64,000 nt of DNA, from NCBI GenBank assembly GCA_963851085.1, contig CAWKNX010000018.1, positions 62,001-126,000 of the forward strand, given 5' to 3'. Source of the stretch: DATFVJ01 sp963851085. GTDB taxonomy: Bacteria; Actinomycetota; Actinomycetes; Streptosporangiales; Streptosporangiaceae. The notes below the pieces were generated by a model. That model did not search any database, was not told where the DNA came from, and saw nothing but the letters and a program-made list of their open reading frames with translations. This document shows positions 42,479-52,117 of the stretch, one piece after another. Position 1 is the stretch's first letter. Every line of letters starts with the position of its first letter. The translations under genes and the position numbers were made by a program.

Positions 42479-43759
42479 CTATGTGACCGCGTGCCCGCCC
42501 GGGAGCGTTGCCGGCGGCCCGGCCCGCGGCTCGGGCGGCGTCGCGGTCACCGCGAGCTGGTCGTCGGTGAATCTGATGAGCAGCCTGTCGCCCGCGGCCA
42601 CCTGCGCGGCACTGCGCACGATGGTGCGGTCACGGTGATCGCTGGGAGCACTGCGTTGCACGATCGCGTAACCGCGGCGGAGGGTTGCCGCCGGGGAAAG
42701 TGCGAGCAGGCGTGCCCTGGTGTGGGAAATGTCATCGTTCGCGCGGGCCAGCATTGCGCTCAGGCAGCGGCGGGACCGGCTGGCCAGCTCGTCGACCTGC
42801 TGCGCGCGCCGCTCGACCTCGCGCACCGGATTGGCGAGTGCGGGCCGTGAGCGGATGCCGTCGAGCCACGACTTCTCCCTGTCCAGCCGCCCCGCGACGC
42901 ACCGGCGTGCGCGGTCCCGCAGTCCAGAGATGATCGCGATCTGCTCGCTGACGTCCGGGACCACGCGCTTGGCCGCATCCGTGGGTGTGGCGGCCCGCAC
43001 GTCGGCCACATGGTCGAGCAGCGGCACGTCCTGTTCGTGGCCGATGGCGCTCACCACAGGCGTAGCGCACGCGGCGACCGCGCGGACGAGCGTCTCGTCG
43101 GAGAACGGAAGCAGGTCCTCGATGCTGCCGCCGCCGCGGGCGATGATGATCACATCGACGCTTGGGTCGGCGTCGAGCCGCTGCAGGGCCTCGGTGATCT
43201 CGGCGACCGCGTACGGCCCCTGCACGGCCACCTCCAGGGCCGCGAACTTCGTGGCTGGCCAGCGCCGGTAAGCGACCTCCTGCACGTCATGGCGCGCGGC
43301 GGACTCACGGCCGCAGATGAGCCCGATCACGGTCGGCAGGAAGGGCAGCGGGCGCTTGCGTTCGGCGGCGAACAGGCCTTCCGCGGCCAGGCTGCGGCGC
43401 AGCCGTTCGAGCCGGGCAAGGAGTTCGCCGATGCCGACAGCACGGATCTCCAGGGCCGTGAGGGCGAATGAGCCGCGGTTGGCGTTGAAGTCCGGCCGCG
43501 CCCACACGACGATGCGCGCACCCTCCTGCGGCGGCGGGTCGGCGGCGTCGAACACCTGCCTGGTGCAGATCACCCGCACGGAGACGGCGGCGATGGGGTC
43601 GCGCAAGGTCAGGAAGACCGGGCCGCGGCCGCCCCGCGCGTTCAGTTCGGCAATCTGTCCCTCGACCCAGATGCGGCCGAGGCGCGTGATCCACCCACCG
43701 ACCATCTGCAGGACGGTGCGGACCGGCGCGGGCGACTCAGGCGATGTCTCGAGCGGCAT
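42479..43759 (-). CDS. xseA: Exonuclease VII large subunit
   Basis: 426 residues. An N-terminal OB-fold (WVEGQIAELNARGGRGPVFLTLRD) is followed by the catalytic domain with ICGRESAARHDV, VDVIIIARGGGSIEDLLPFSDE and VVSAIGHEQDVPLLDHVADVRAATP, then a coiled region that binds XseB. It degrades single-stranded DNA from both ends without needing metal. Order xseA-xseB on one strand is the standard operon. Confidence 0.95.
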   Translation of the reverse strand: MPLETSPESPAPVRTVLQMVGGWITRLGRIWVEGQIAELNARGGRGPVFLTLRDPIAAVSVRVICTRQVFDAADPPPQEGARIVVWARPDFNANRGSFALTALEIRAVGIGELLARLERLRRSLAAEGLFAAERKRPLPFLPTVIGLICGRESAARHDVQEVAYRRWPATKFAALEVAVQGPYAVAEITEALQRLDADPSVDVIIIARGGGSIEDLLPFSDETLVRAVAACATPVVSAIGHEQDVPLLDHVADVRAATPTDAAKRVVPDVSEQIAIISGLRDRARRCVAGRLDREKSWLDGIRSRPALANPVREVERRAQQVDELASRSRRCLSAMLARANDDISHTRARLLALSPAATLRRGYAIVQRSAPSDHRDRTIVRSAAQVAAGDRLLIRFTDDQLAVTATPPEPRAGPPATLPGGHAVT

Positions 43760-43774
43760 GGCGGCAGCGTCGGG

Positions 43775-44401
43775 TCAGCGGTCCGCCTCCTCCAGTTTCG
43801 CGATCCTGCGCTCGTACATCGTGATGACTTCTGAACGGCTGCCGCGTGATTTCTCGTAGTCGAGCAACTGACGCACCTGCGTGACGTCAAGGCCGCGCAG
43901 CCGGGCGCGGAGCGAGGCCACGGAAAGCTCGTCGTAGTTCGGGATCGGTGCAGCCGCCACCGGCGCGGCCGGAGCGGCGGCCGGAGCGGCGGCCGGAGCG
44001 GCGGCCGGAGCCTTGGCAACGGTCAGCTTGGCGGCGGGAGCATTGGTGGCGGCCGGGGTCTTCGCGCTGACGGGAGCACTGGTGGCCTTGGCGGTGGCGG
44101 GAGCCTTGGCAACGGTCAGCTTGGCGGCGGGAGCTTTGGTGGCGGGAGCTTTGGTGGCGGCGGACCCGACGTGGGTGTTGGCCGTCTGCTTTACAGCAGC
44201 CGGCTTTACAGCAGTCGGCGTGCGCACAGGGATCCTGACCGCACCGGGTGCGTTGCTGTCGTCTTCACCGTGCGGGCTCTTGAGCTTGCGGCGCATCCGG
44301 TCGGACAGCAGCAGCGCCTGACCGATCGCGGCGAACACAGCGCGCAGCGCGTGCGCGGGCGCCTCTTTCACGCGTTCAGGAACGTTCGGTATGCGCGTCA
44401 T
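43775..44401 (-). CDS. Lipid-droplet-associated-type protein
   Basis: 208 residues from the ATG at 44401, 6 bases after AAGGAG. The N-terminus is amphipathic (PERVKEAPAHALRAVFAAIGQ), then an Ala/Lys/Pro/Thr repeat linker and a helical C-terminal domain (IPNYDELSVASLRARLRGLDV). Position between xseA and ispH is that of Rv1109c in mycobacteria, whose relatives coat lipid droplets. Function is inferred from synteny and layout only. Confidence 0.65.
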   Translation of the reverse strand: MTRIPNVPERVKEAPAHALRAVFAAIGQALLLSDRMRRKLKSPHGEDDSNAPGAVRIPVRTPTAVKPAAVKQTANTHVGSAATKAPATKAPAAKLTVAKAPATAKATSAPVSAKTPAATNAPAAKLTVAKAPAAAPAAAPAAAPAAPVAAAPIPNYDELSVASLRARLRGLDVTQVRQLLDYEKSRGSRSEVITMYERRIAKLEEADR

Positions 44402-44568
44402 TCCATTCTCCTTTCGGCGTGCTGCTGGGCTCCAAGCTTGCCGGACGCCGGATTCAGTGGCAATGCCGTAGTAACAGCGGGTAGGCCATGCCCTACCCAG
44501 GATAGGCAGCAGGTCACGTCGGGCCGGGCACCGGCCAGCGGCCCGTGCCATCCCCGTACCATGGGCAC

Positions 44569-45501
44569 ATGCCCGGACGTGTCCTGCTCGCCAAGCCCCG
44601 CGGTTACTGCGCGGGCGTCGACCGCGCGGTCCAGACTGTCGAGAAGGCGCTGGAGCGTTACGGCGCCCCGGTTTACGTGCGCAAGCAGATCGTGCACAAC
44701 CTGCACGTCGTTCGCTCTCTGGAGGAGCGAGGGGCGGTCTTCGTGGAAGAGACGGACGACGTTCCGGGCGGCGCGGTCGTAGTGTTCTCCGCGCACGGGG
44801 TGGCGCCACAGGTGCACGAGGATGCCAAACGGCGCGGCCTGCACACCATCGATGCCACCTGCCCCCTTGTCTCGAAGGTGCACAACGAGGCCAGGCGTTT
44901 CGCCGCGCAGGACTATGACATCCTGCTGATCGGGCATGAGGGCCACGAGGAGGTCGTGGGCACGACCGGTGAGGCACCCGCCAACATCCGCCTCGTGGGC
45001 GGCCCGGACGAGGCGTCTGGCATCGAGGTGCGGGACCCCTCCAGGGTGGCGTGGCTGTCCCAGACGACCCTGTCCGTGGACGAGACCAGCGAGACCGTCA
45101 GCGCGCTCCGTGCGCGTTTCCCGCTGCTCGCGGACCCTCCGAGTGACGACATCTGCTACGCGACGCAGAACCGCCAGGCCGCGGTGAAGCGGATCGCTCA
45201 CGAATCCGACGTGATGCTCGTGGTGGGTTCGCGGAACTCGTCGAATTCGGTGCGGCTTGTCGAGGTGGCGCTCGACGCGGGCGCGACTGCCGCGCATCTG
45301 GTGGACGACGCGACGGCGATCGACCCGAAATGGCTGGAAAGTGCCAGTGTGATTGGTGTGACCAGCGGGGCGTCAGTGCCGGAAGATTTGGTGCGCGGTG
45401 TGCTCGCCCATCTGGCTGACCGCGGGTTCACCAAGGTCGAAGAGGTCGAAGCGGTCGAGGAGAGCCTCGTCTTCGCGCTGCCGCGCGAGTTGCGCCGCTG
45501 A
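44569..45501 (+). CDS. ispH: 4-hydroxy-3-methylbut-2-enyl diphosphate reductase
   Basis: 310 residues from the ATG at 44569 (GTG 44545 also open). The three Cys of the iron-sulfur cluster are Cys14 (RGYCAGVDRAV), Cys98 (DATCPLVSKVHNE) and Cys196 (DICYATQNRQ). It makes IPP and DMAPP in the last step of the MEP isoprenoid pathway. The gene diverges from the lipid-droplet-type protein gene, as in mycobacteria. Confidence 0.95.
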   Translation: MPGRVLLAKPRGYCAGVDRAVQTVEKALERYGAPVYVRKQIVHNLHVVRSLEERGAVFVEETDDVPGGAVVVFSAHGVAPQVHEDAKRRGLHTIDATCPLVSKVHNEARRFAAQDYDILLIGHEGHEEVVGTTGEAPANIRLVGGPDEASGIEVRDPSRVAWLSQTTLSVDETSETVSALRARFPLLADPPSDDICYATQNRQAAVKRIAHESDVMLVVGSRNSSNSVRLVEVALDAGATAAHLVDDATAIDPKWLESASVIGVTSGASVPEDLVRGVLAHLADRGFTKVEEVEAVEESLVFALPRELRR

Positions 45502-45510
45502 CCGCCCCGT

Positions 45511-45531
45511 CCGTAGCCGCTGCCGCTACGG
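45511..45531. terminator. Hairpin between convergent ispH and sortase genes
   Basis: ccgtagc-cgctgcc-gctacgg, 7-bp perfect arms, starting 10 bp after the ispH stop and overlapping the sortase stop. Likely a shared terminator. Confidence 0.4.
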
Positions 45532-46173
45532 CACCGCCGTGGCGTAGACGACGACGTTGCTCAGGTAGGACTTCAGGCTTGGATCGAAGACCCCGCCGCA
45601 GCTGATCAGCCGAAGTTCCGGATCGGGCGTCGGGCCGTAGACGGCGGCAGTCGGGAACCTGCTCTTCAGATACCAGCGCACCGAGTCAACGCGGAACACC
45701 GCGAGCTTTCCATCCGTCCGTCGCACGTACACCCGATCGTGTGGGCGCAGGTGCCCAAGCCGGTAGAAGACCGCGGGCCCGGAGAGTGAGTCGATATGGC
45801 CAAGTATGATCGCCGAGCCGATCGCTCCCGGTCGCGGGCTGCCCGTGTACCAGCCCGCGACGGCCGGGTCGGGCGGCACCGCGACGGCGCCGCCCGCGGC
45901 CAGGCCGAGGTGGATCAGGCGCGTGTTCACGCCGATGGCCGGAATGATGAGCGCGACCGGACGCGGCGTCTGGCGGTGCGCGGATGGACTAGCGAACTGC
46001 GCGACCGGGCCGAACGGAGTCGGCGCGGTCGTGGCGCGTGCAGGCCGCGACGCCGCCGCGGGGACGGCGCCACGGCCGATGACCAGCAGGCCGGCCGTGC
46101 CGGCCGCGACCGCGATGAGGCCTGCGACTACCGCCGCTATCGCGCCAGGCCGGCCTGCCAGCCGCGTGCTCAC
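45526..46173 (-). CDS. Class F sortase
   Basis: 215 residues from the GTG at 46173, which overlaps the stop of the DUF4397 gene (GTGA), so the pair is coupled. One N-terminal TM anchor precedes a sortase barrel with GHIDSLSGPAVF (His) and LISCGGVFD (Cys). The Arg common just before the terminal SY-x-x-NVVVYA motif reads Lys here, which might affect activity or be the family variant. It anchors proteins to peptidoglycan; the DUF4397 protein next door is the obvious substrate. Confidence 0.88.
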   Translation of the reverse strand: MSTRLAGRPGAIAAVVAGLIAVAAGTAGLLVIGRGAVPAAASRPARATTAPTPFGPVAQFASPSAHRQTPRPVALIIPAIGVNTRLIHLGLAAGGAVAVPPDPAVAGWYTGSPRPGAIGSAIILGHIDSLSGPAVFYRLGHLRPHDRVYVRRTDGKLAVFRVDSVRWYLKSRFPTAAVYGPTPDPELRLISCGGVFDPSLKSYLSNVVVYATAVP

Positions 46174-47030
46174 GGCAAGCGGGCCACGCTGCCACGAATC
46201 CGGCGCAGCCGCAGGGCGCCCGCTGCTGCGAGCAGCGCGCCGCCCGCCGCGCTCACGAGCCACGGCAAGGGAGACGGGCCCGGTGCGCGAGGTGCGGTGC
46301 CGCCCAGTCCGGTGCCGGCGCCGCCGGTCGGCATGATGTGGCTGCCCGCCGCGTCCTCCAGGCTGTCGATCCGCAGCCCTGTGGCTGTGTCGAGCACAAC
46401 CAGCGTGTGGATGGTGTCGGTGGACAGATCGACGCTCTGGGTGGCCGTATCGCTACCGCTGGCGACATGCAACGTAAGGTTACCGGGGGAGATGGCATGG
46501 TAACCGGTCACGCTGGAGAAGGTGAGCTGCCGCGCGAGCACCCGCGTTCCGGCCGTAACCGTCACCTTGTGCTCCTTGAGCGACGCCTGGATGACGCGCA
46601 CGAGCGCCTTCCCGGGAGGGGTCGCCAGCTTGTCCTGTATCACCTGCAGCCGCAGGCCAGACACCGGTCCCATGCCGGCCACCGTGTAGACGCCGCCAGG
46701 CGCGACCCTGATGCTGGTCGACAGGATCGGTGCGGTCGACGACGCGGCACCGGCCGGGCGCATGGCGACCGTGTAGTAACCGGCCTCGAATGACATGTAG
46801 TCGGAAACGTCGCCGTAGGCAACGCCCTTGAGCACCATGGGTGCCATCTTGCTGTTGAAGGAATAAAGATAAACATCCACCCGCGGGGCGTTGGGCGACA
46901 AGTGGGCACAACGGACCCAGCCGACGCTCGCCGCCGATGCGGTGGAGGGCGCGGCCGCGAGCAGGCCAGCCGCAAGCCAGAAGGCGGCTAGCGGGAGGAT
47001 GAGCCGGCGACCCTTGCGCGGCAGTTTCAT
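46170..47030 (-). CDS. DUF4397 cell-surface protein with sorting-signal-like C-terminus
   Basis: 286 residues from the ATG at 47030 after AGAGGAAAT. A signal peptide ending TASAASV precedes a DUF4397 domain (WVRCAHLSPNAPRVDVYLYS, then YYTVAMRPAG). The C-terminus has MPTGG, a hydrophobic stretch and RLRRIRG, the layout of a sortase signal with a non-canonical motif. It is cotranscribed with the class F sortase, so it is probably attached to the wall or pre-processed by it. Confidence 0.8.
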   Translation of the reverse strand: MKLPRKGRRLILPLAAFWLAAGLLAAAPSTASAASVGWVRCAHLSPNAPRVDVYLYSFNSKMAPMVLKGVAYGDVSDYMSFEAGYYTVAMRPAGAASSTAPILSTSIRVAPGGVYTVAGMGPVSGLRLQVIQDKLATPPGKALVRVIQASLKEHKVTVTAGTRVLARQLTFSSVTGYHAISPGNLTLHVASGSDTATQSVDLSTDTIHTLVVLDTATGLRIDSLEDAAGSHIMPTGGAGTGLGGTAPRAPGPSPLPWLVSAAGGALLAAAGALRLRRIRGSVARLP

Positions 47031-47139
47031 ATTTCCTCTTTTCTCCCGCGATGTCCGGTCTCCCCAGCCCGATCCCATCGCGATGCCATTTATGAGCCAT
47101 GTCTATGACGCGGCATGGCCAGTTATCGATTACCCGGGA

Positions 47140-48450
47140 TCATGCGTGCGCACCGAGCAGGCCTAGCGGGCTCGGCGCGCCGAAGTCGATGCGGAGTGTG
47201 GTCTGTCCCGCGGGCGCCAGCACCTGCACGTGCAATGGGTGATACGGAGGTAATTGGGCCCGCAAGAGAGTTTGAACCTGCCGCAGTTCTGCCGCGCTCT
47301 GCGCGGTGGTTCCCGTGACGTCCACGGTTAGCAATGGGACGTCAGGGCTGGCACCGGGAGCTGGGGCGCCGAACGCCACGATGTGCATCGGGTATCTGGC
47401 GGCGATGGCCGCGAGCATGATGAGCAGCCGCGAATCCACCTGGCCGCCCGCGAGTTCCCGGGCGGCCGCCGGCACCGCGGTGATCCGGCGGTTGCCGAGC
47501 AACTGGGCGCCCGCGGCGCGCCTGGCCAGCCGGTCGGAGGTGAGCGCGGCCTCGTATGCGGCCGCTCCGTCCGCCGCAACCGCGCGGACATCGATGCGCG
47601 CCGCGCCCGATCCGAAGCTCGCGATGACGGTCGGCGCGTACACGCTCGCCAGCCGGCTGCCGAACTGGCTCCGCACCGCCGCCGTCGCCACCACGACGTC
47701 GGACCCGAGTGGATCCGAGGCGGCCGGCTGGAGAGTCAGCAGGTTCTGCGGGGCCAGTCCCTGCGCCTGAAGTGCGGTGCACATCACCGGGTCGCAGGCC
47801 ACGATCGCGCTCGGGCTTACCTGGCGGGCGACCCATGCCGCGGTCTCTCGCCGCACATTCGTGATCGCGCCGAGCGCGCCGGTGCCTGCACCTGCACCTG
47901 CCCCGGCGGGCGCGGGGGCCGGGGTATGCCTGGGTATCGCGATGATCAGCAGGCCGCTGGCCACCAAGATGGCGGCGGCAAGGACGATCAGGCCGATCAT
48001 GAGCTGGCGCCGCGGGGCGATCTGGCGCTCCCCAGTGCGCACGAACTCGGCGCTGGACGTGCTGTGCCGCTCCGCCCTGGGCGCGGAGTGCTGCGTGGTG
48101 CCAGGCGTGCTGTGCCGCGTGGTGCTAAGCAGATGGCGCCGCACCCACAGCCGTGTGGTCGTGCCGATGACCTGTGGCCACGATGGCCTGGCCGGGCGCG
48201 GTCCCGTGGTCTTGATGGGTCCGGGTTCGGCGGGCTGGGTTCCGGTGGCCTCGGCGGGCTGGGCCCCGGTGGCCTCGGCGGGCTGGGCCCCGGCGGCCTC
48301 GGCGGGCTCGTCAGTTGCTTCTGTTCCGCCGGGCTCCGCCGCGTCGAGACTACGGCCGGCCATCCGAAGCAACCCCGCCACGGTCGATGGCGGAATCTGG
48401 TCTCTCAGCGCCTGCTGGCGCGCCAACGTGCGGTTGCTCTCCTCGCCCAT
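47140..48450 (-). CDS. Single-TM protein with a large extracytoplasmic domain, unknown
   Basis: 436 residues from the ATG at 48450. The N-terminal ~140 residues are cytoplasmic and disordered with an octad PAEATGAQ repeat (24-bp DNA repeat at about 48225-48300). A TM helix (LMIGLIVLAAAILVASGLLII, about 150-170) leads to an alpha/beta domain with ASDPLGSDVVVATAAVRSQF and a final VQVLAPAGQTTLRIDFG. I do not recognise the family. It lies 109 bp ahead of the DUF4397-sortase pair on the same strand and may belong with it. Confidence 0.75.
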   Translation of the reverse strand: MGEESNRTLARQQALRDQIPPSTVAGLLRMAGRSLDAAEPGGTEATDEPAEAAGAQPAEATGAQPAEATGTQPAEPGPIKTTGPRPARPSWPQVIGTTTRLWVRRHLLSTTRHSTPGTTQHSAPRAERHSTSSAEFVRTGERQIAPRRQLMIGLIVLAAAILVASGLLIIAIPRHTPAPAPAGAGAGAGTGALGAITNVRRETAAWVARQVSPSAIVACDPVMCTALQAQGLAPQNLLTLQPAASDPLGSDVVVATAAVRSQFGSRLASVYAPTVIASFGSGAARIDVRAVAADGAAAYEAALTSDRLARRAAGAQLLGNRRITAVPAAARELAGGQVDSRLLIMLAAIAARYPMHIVAFGAPAPGASPDVPLLTVDVTGTTAQSAAELRQVQTLLRAQLPPYHPLHVQVLAPAGQTTLRIDFGAPSPLGLLGAHA

Positions 48451-48657
48451 GCGAACCCAACCCCCTGGGCACGCCGATAGCGGGGACGCGCCCCTGGCAA
48501 CAGGGCAGCACAGGTTGCCCTGTTTTTTCAACCGAAATCACCAATTACTGCTAATCAGTTACGTATCGACCGCGGCGCCGCGGGGCCGTCTAGCCAGAAA
48601 GCACGGCCGGGCACGAGGTCCACGGTCGGGCCGGCCCGGCCGACTGGGTGTCAGTCG

Positions 48658-49290
48658 TCAGCCGCGGGCATCGCCACGCAGGGACTCGCGCAGCGCGCGG
48701 ACATCCCCGGCCAGGCCGCGCGCAAGCGCGATGATCGAACCGGCGGCGCTGCCGGCGAAGAGCCAGGGCGCCACGTTGCCGAGCGTCACGACGGTCCCCC
48801 CGGCAACCGACAGCACGCCGCCAGTGGCCGTGATGACCTGCACGCTCAGCACCGCCAGCGCGAACAGCATCGGCGGTGTCACGACCACGGGCAGCAGTTG
48901 GCCGCGCAGCACCACCGAGGCCGCGAAGACGCAAGCCGCCACGTAGGAGATACCGGCGAGCACCCCGACATGCGCCGCGCTGGCGGCGAACGCACCTGCG
49001 AACGAGATCGCGAAGACGGCAAGAACACCACCGCGCCCGGTGAGCCGCACGGACGGGTCAGCGGCGATGTCAGCGGCCGGCCTCTTGGTGGCCCGCAATT
49101 GCCGTGACCCGCCGTCCACCGTGTCGGTGGCATCCACGGTGTGGCTGGCGACGTCCCCGGCCATGTCACGCGGCACGGAGCCGCGGGCGTCACGCCCCGG
49201 TGGTGCACCGGCGCCGTGCCTGGCACGCTCCGGTGGTGCAACGGCGCTGATCGGGCTGTTCCATGACTTCGGCATCCGGTTCGCGTGCAC
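48658..49290 (-). CDS. DUF6542-type integral membrane protein
   Basis: 210 residues from the GTG at 49290 after GGAGGGAC; ATG 49275 is possible. A disordered N-terminus (~85 residues) precedes four TM helices (GVLAVFAISFAGAFAASAA through APWLFAGSAAGSIIALA). In mycobacteria a small membrane protein of unknown function sits in the same place between ispH and ychF. Function unknown. Confidence 0.75.
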   Translation of the reverse strand: MHANRMPKSWNSPISAVAPPERARHGAGAPPGRDARGSVPRDMAGDVASHTVDATDTVDGGSRQLRATKRPAADIAADPSVRLTGRGGVLAVFAISFAGAFAASAAHVGVLAGISYVAACVFAASVVLRGQLLPVVVTPPMLFALAVLSVQVITATGGVLSVAGGTVVTLGNVAPWLFAGSAAGSIIALARGLAGDVRALRESLRGDARG

Positions 49291-49366
49291 GTCCCTCCTC
49301 CCCGTTGGGGTTATTCCCCGTCTGCCGCGTCCGATGTCGCGGGCGGCGAACCGCCCGGCACCGCCC

Positions 49367-50716
49367 TCATCCCGCAGCACCGGCGCGCCGGGATGGGGCG
49401 AGCAGTTCGGCGGGCGCGTCGGTGACGAGGTTCGTGACGAGAGCAGGGCCGGATTCTGCGACGAGTTCAGGTGCGGAGATCGCCCGTGTGGTCTCCTCGA
49501 CCGGCCGTGGCGGCTCGAGCTCCGCCTCCACGACCCCGAGCTGGTTGAGCTTGCGGGCACTCACAAGCACCCGGTTCTCGAGTGAGCCGACCGCCTGGTT
49601 GTAGGTCGAGACGGCGTTGGTCAGTGCCCGGCCGAGCCTGTCCACGTGCCGTCCCATCCCGCCGATCCGGTCGTAGAGCTCTCTGCCCAGGTCGAACACG
49701 GCGCGGGCATTGTCAGAGAGCGCCGCCTGCTGCCAAGCGTAGTGAGCCGTACGCAGCATCGTGACCAAGGTGGTGGGCGTCGCGATGTGGACCCTGTTGG
49801 CCATCGCGTACTCGAGCAGGCCGGGGTCGTGTTCAAGAGCGGGGGCGAGGAAGGCTTCGCCAGGGATGAACAGCACCACGAACTCGGGGGTCGGGCTGAC
49901 GGCCGTCCAATATGCCTTGGCGGCGAGCCTGTCGACGTGTTCCCTGAGGTGGCGGGCGTGCGCCGCGAGCCGTGCGCTCCTGACGCCTTCATCCCTGGAC
50001 TCCGCGGCCTCCAGGTACGCGGCGAGCGACACCTTGGAGTCCACGACGATGTTCTTGCCGCCGGCCAGGCGGACGACCATGTCCGGCCGCTGTGCGCCGT
50101 CCGCCGCCCGGACGGCGACCTGCTCGTCGAAGTCACACCTGGCGGTCATGCCGGCGAGTTCCACCACGCGGCGAAGCTGCAGCTCGCCCCATCGTCCGCG
50201 CGCCTCAGGCCGCCGCAGGGCGGTCACGAGCGCCTGGGTCTGCTCGCGCAGCTGGTCCGAACTTGCCCTGGCGAACTCGACGTGCTTGGCCAGCTCGGCG
50301 TGCGACGCCCGGCGCGCGGCATCCGACTCGCGAAGCTGCGTCTCCACCCGGGCGAGGGTGTCCTTCAGCGGGCCGACCAGATGCTCGACCGCGGTGCGCC
50401 TGGTTTCGAGGTCGCTGGTGGCCCTGACTCCGAACGCGCGCATCTGCATCTCGGCAAGCTCGAGGAAACGGCGGCTGTTGGCGTCGAGCGCTTCGGTGGA
50501 AAGCGCGCGTATCCGCTCGGCAAGCTGTCCCTCGACGAGCTCGGCCTTCTCCCGCGCCGCTCGCTCGACCAGGGTTATCTTCTCTTCGGCGGCTCGCACC
50601 TGCGCGGAAAGGCTTGCTGCTTCCGCGGCCTGGCGGTTACGGGCGATCAGGAAACCGATCGCCGCTCCTGCGAGCGCGCCAAGCACGAGACCGGCAAACA
50701 GCGAGATCGAGTCCAT
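49367..50716 (-). CDS. rmuC: DNA recombination protein RmuC
   Basis: 449 residues from the ATG at 50716. One N-terminal TM helix (LFAGLVLGALAGAAIGFLI) and a long coiled coil (about 30-170) precede the RmuC core: GRWGELQLRRVVELAGM, DMVVRLAGGKNIVVDSKV, and FIPGEAFLAPAL. RmuC limits inversion and rearrangement at short inverted repeats and has a nuclease-like fold. It diverges from ychF with a 99-bp gap. Confidence 0.92.
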   Translation of the reverse strand: MDSISLFAGLVLGALAGAAIGFLIARNRQAAEAASLSAQVRAAEEKITLVERAAREKAELVEGQLAERIRALSTEALDANSRRFLELAEMQMRAFGVRATSDLETRRTAVEHLVGPLKDTLARVETQLRESDAARRASHAELAKHVEFARASSDQLREQTQALVTALRRPEARGRWGELQLRRVVELAGMTARCDFDEQVAVRAADGAQRPDMVVRLAGGKNIVVDSKVSLAAYLEAAESRDEGVRSARLAAHARHLREHVDRLAAKAYWTAVSPTPEFVVLFIPGEAFLAPALEHDPGLLEYAMANRVHIATPTTLVTMLRTAHYAWQQAALSDNARAVFDLGRELYDRIGGMGRHVDRLGRALTNAVSTYNQAVGSLENRVLVSARKLNQLGVVEAELEPPRPVEETTRAISAPELVAESGPALVTNLVTDAPAELLAPSRRAGAAG

Positions 50717-50815
50717 GTCTCGCAATGGTGGCAGCCGCCGCCGACATGGCCGCGCGTGACACGCCAGGCCGGCGCGGATTCGTCTACTCGGTTGACGCTT
50801 CGTAGACTCCCGCGA

Positions 50816-51907
50816 GTGAGCTTGTCGATCGGGATCACCGGCCTGCCCAATGTGGGTAAATCGACCCTATTTAACGCGCTGACCAGGGCTGGGGCGCTTG
50901 CCTCCAACTATCCATTCGCGACCATCGAGCCGAACGTGGGGGTCGTGGGTGTGCCTGACCCGCGGCTCGCCGAGCTCGCACGCCTCTGCAACTCGGTCCG
51001 AGTCGTGCCCGCCGCCGTCCGGTTCGTGGATATCGCCGGGCTCGTCCGCGGCGCCTCGCAGGGTCAGGGTCTTGGCAATCAGTTCCTGGCGCACATCAGG
51101 GAAACCGACGCGATCTGCCAGGTGGTGCGCGTGTTCGCCGACGCGGATGTCACGCACGTCGAGGGCGGGGTGAGCCCGAAGCGCGACATCGAGACGGTCA
51201 ACACGGAGCTGATCCTCGCTGACCTGCAAACGCTGGAAAAAGCTCTCCCGCGTCTCACCAAAGAAGCAAAAACCCATAAAGATCCCGAACGGCTGCGTGC
51301 GGCGGAGGCCGCTGCTCATGCTGCGGAGATCCTTGACGTGGGTCAGCCGCTGCACGCCCAGGCGGCTGCGGGCGAGATCACCCTGGCCGATCTGGGTGAC
51401 CTTCAGCTGCTGACGGCCAAGCCGTTTCTCTATGTCTTCAACCTCGACACCGACGAGCTCGCCGACAGTGATCTGCGGCAGCGCCTCGCCGCGCTCGTCG
51501 AGCCATCGCCGGCGGTGTTCCTCGACGCGAGGACCGAGGCCGAGCTGACCGAACTTCCCGACGAGGACGCGGCGGAACTGCTGGCCGAGATCGGGCAGGA
51601 TGAGCCGGGGCTCGCTCAGCTTGCCCGGGCTGGCTTTGCCGCACTCGGCCTGCAGACCTTCCTCACCGCGGGACCGAAGGAGGCGCGGGCCTGGACCATC
51701 AGGGCCGGCGCGACCGCGCCTGAGGCTGCGGGTGTGATCCACACCGATTTCCAGCGCGGTTTCATCAAGGCCGAGATCGTCTCGTACGCGGATCTTATGG
51801 CCGCGGGCTCGCTCGCTGCGGCGCGCGCCGTGGGAAGGGTACGCATGGAGGGTAAGGACTATGTGATGCAGGATGGTGACGTTGTGGAGTTCCGGTTCAA
51901 CGTGTGA
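50816..51907 (+). CDS. ychF: Redox-regulated ATPase/GTPase YchF
   Basis: 363 residues from the GTG at 50816. G1 is GLPNVGKST (residues 9-17), followed by the switch region and DIAGLVRGASQGQGLGNQFL, with a C-terminal TGS domain ending VMQDGDVVEFRFNV. The G4 motif reads NLD-like, as in YchF, which prefers ATP. It is a conserved translation/oxidative-stress protein. The frame stays open far upstream, but that part overlaps rmuC and is not coding. Confidence 0.95.
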   Translation: MSLSIGITGLPNVGKSTLFNALTRAGALASNYPFATIEPNVGVVGVPDPRLAELARLCNSVRVVPAAVRFVDIAGLVRGASQGQGLGNQFLAHIRETDAICQVVRVFADADVTHVEGGVSPKRDIETVNTELILADLQTLEKALPRLTKEAKTHKDPERLRAAEAAAHAAEILDVGQPLHAQAAAGEITLADLGDLQLLTAKPFLYVFNLDTDELADSDLRQRLAALVEPSPAVFLDARTEAELTELPDEDAAELLAEIGQDEPGLAQLARAGFAALGLQTFLTAGPKEARAWTIRAGATAPEAAGVIHTDFQRGFIKAEIVSYADLMAAGSLAAARAVGRVRMEGKDYVMQDGDVVEFRFNV

Positions 51908-52117
51908 CCAGTGATGATTCTGACCGATATTACGCTGCGCAATGATGGGGGGACGAAGCAGTGGCCTTCCGGCTAGCACGGGACACGCTGAGGCCGCTGG
52001 GAGAATAGACGTCCAATAGTGGGGTCTTATGCCTCACAATGGACCACAGGACCGGCCCGATTGACGTCGGCCGGTAACCGCTGCGCCCGGGATGCCAGGC
52101 CAGGACACGGAGGTGCG

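Noticed and set aside
49646..50815. N-terminal extension of the YchF frame to 753 residues
   Set aside because: The extension overlaps rmuC on the other strand; YchF proteins are about 363 residues, matching the GTG at 50816.
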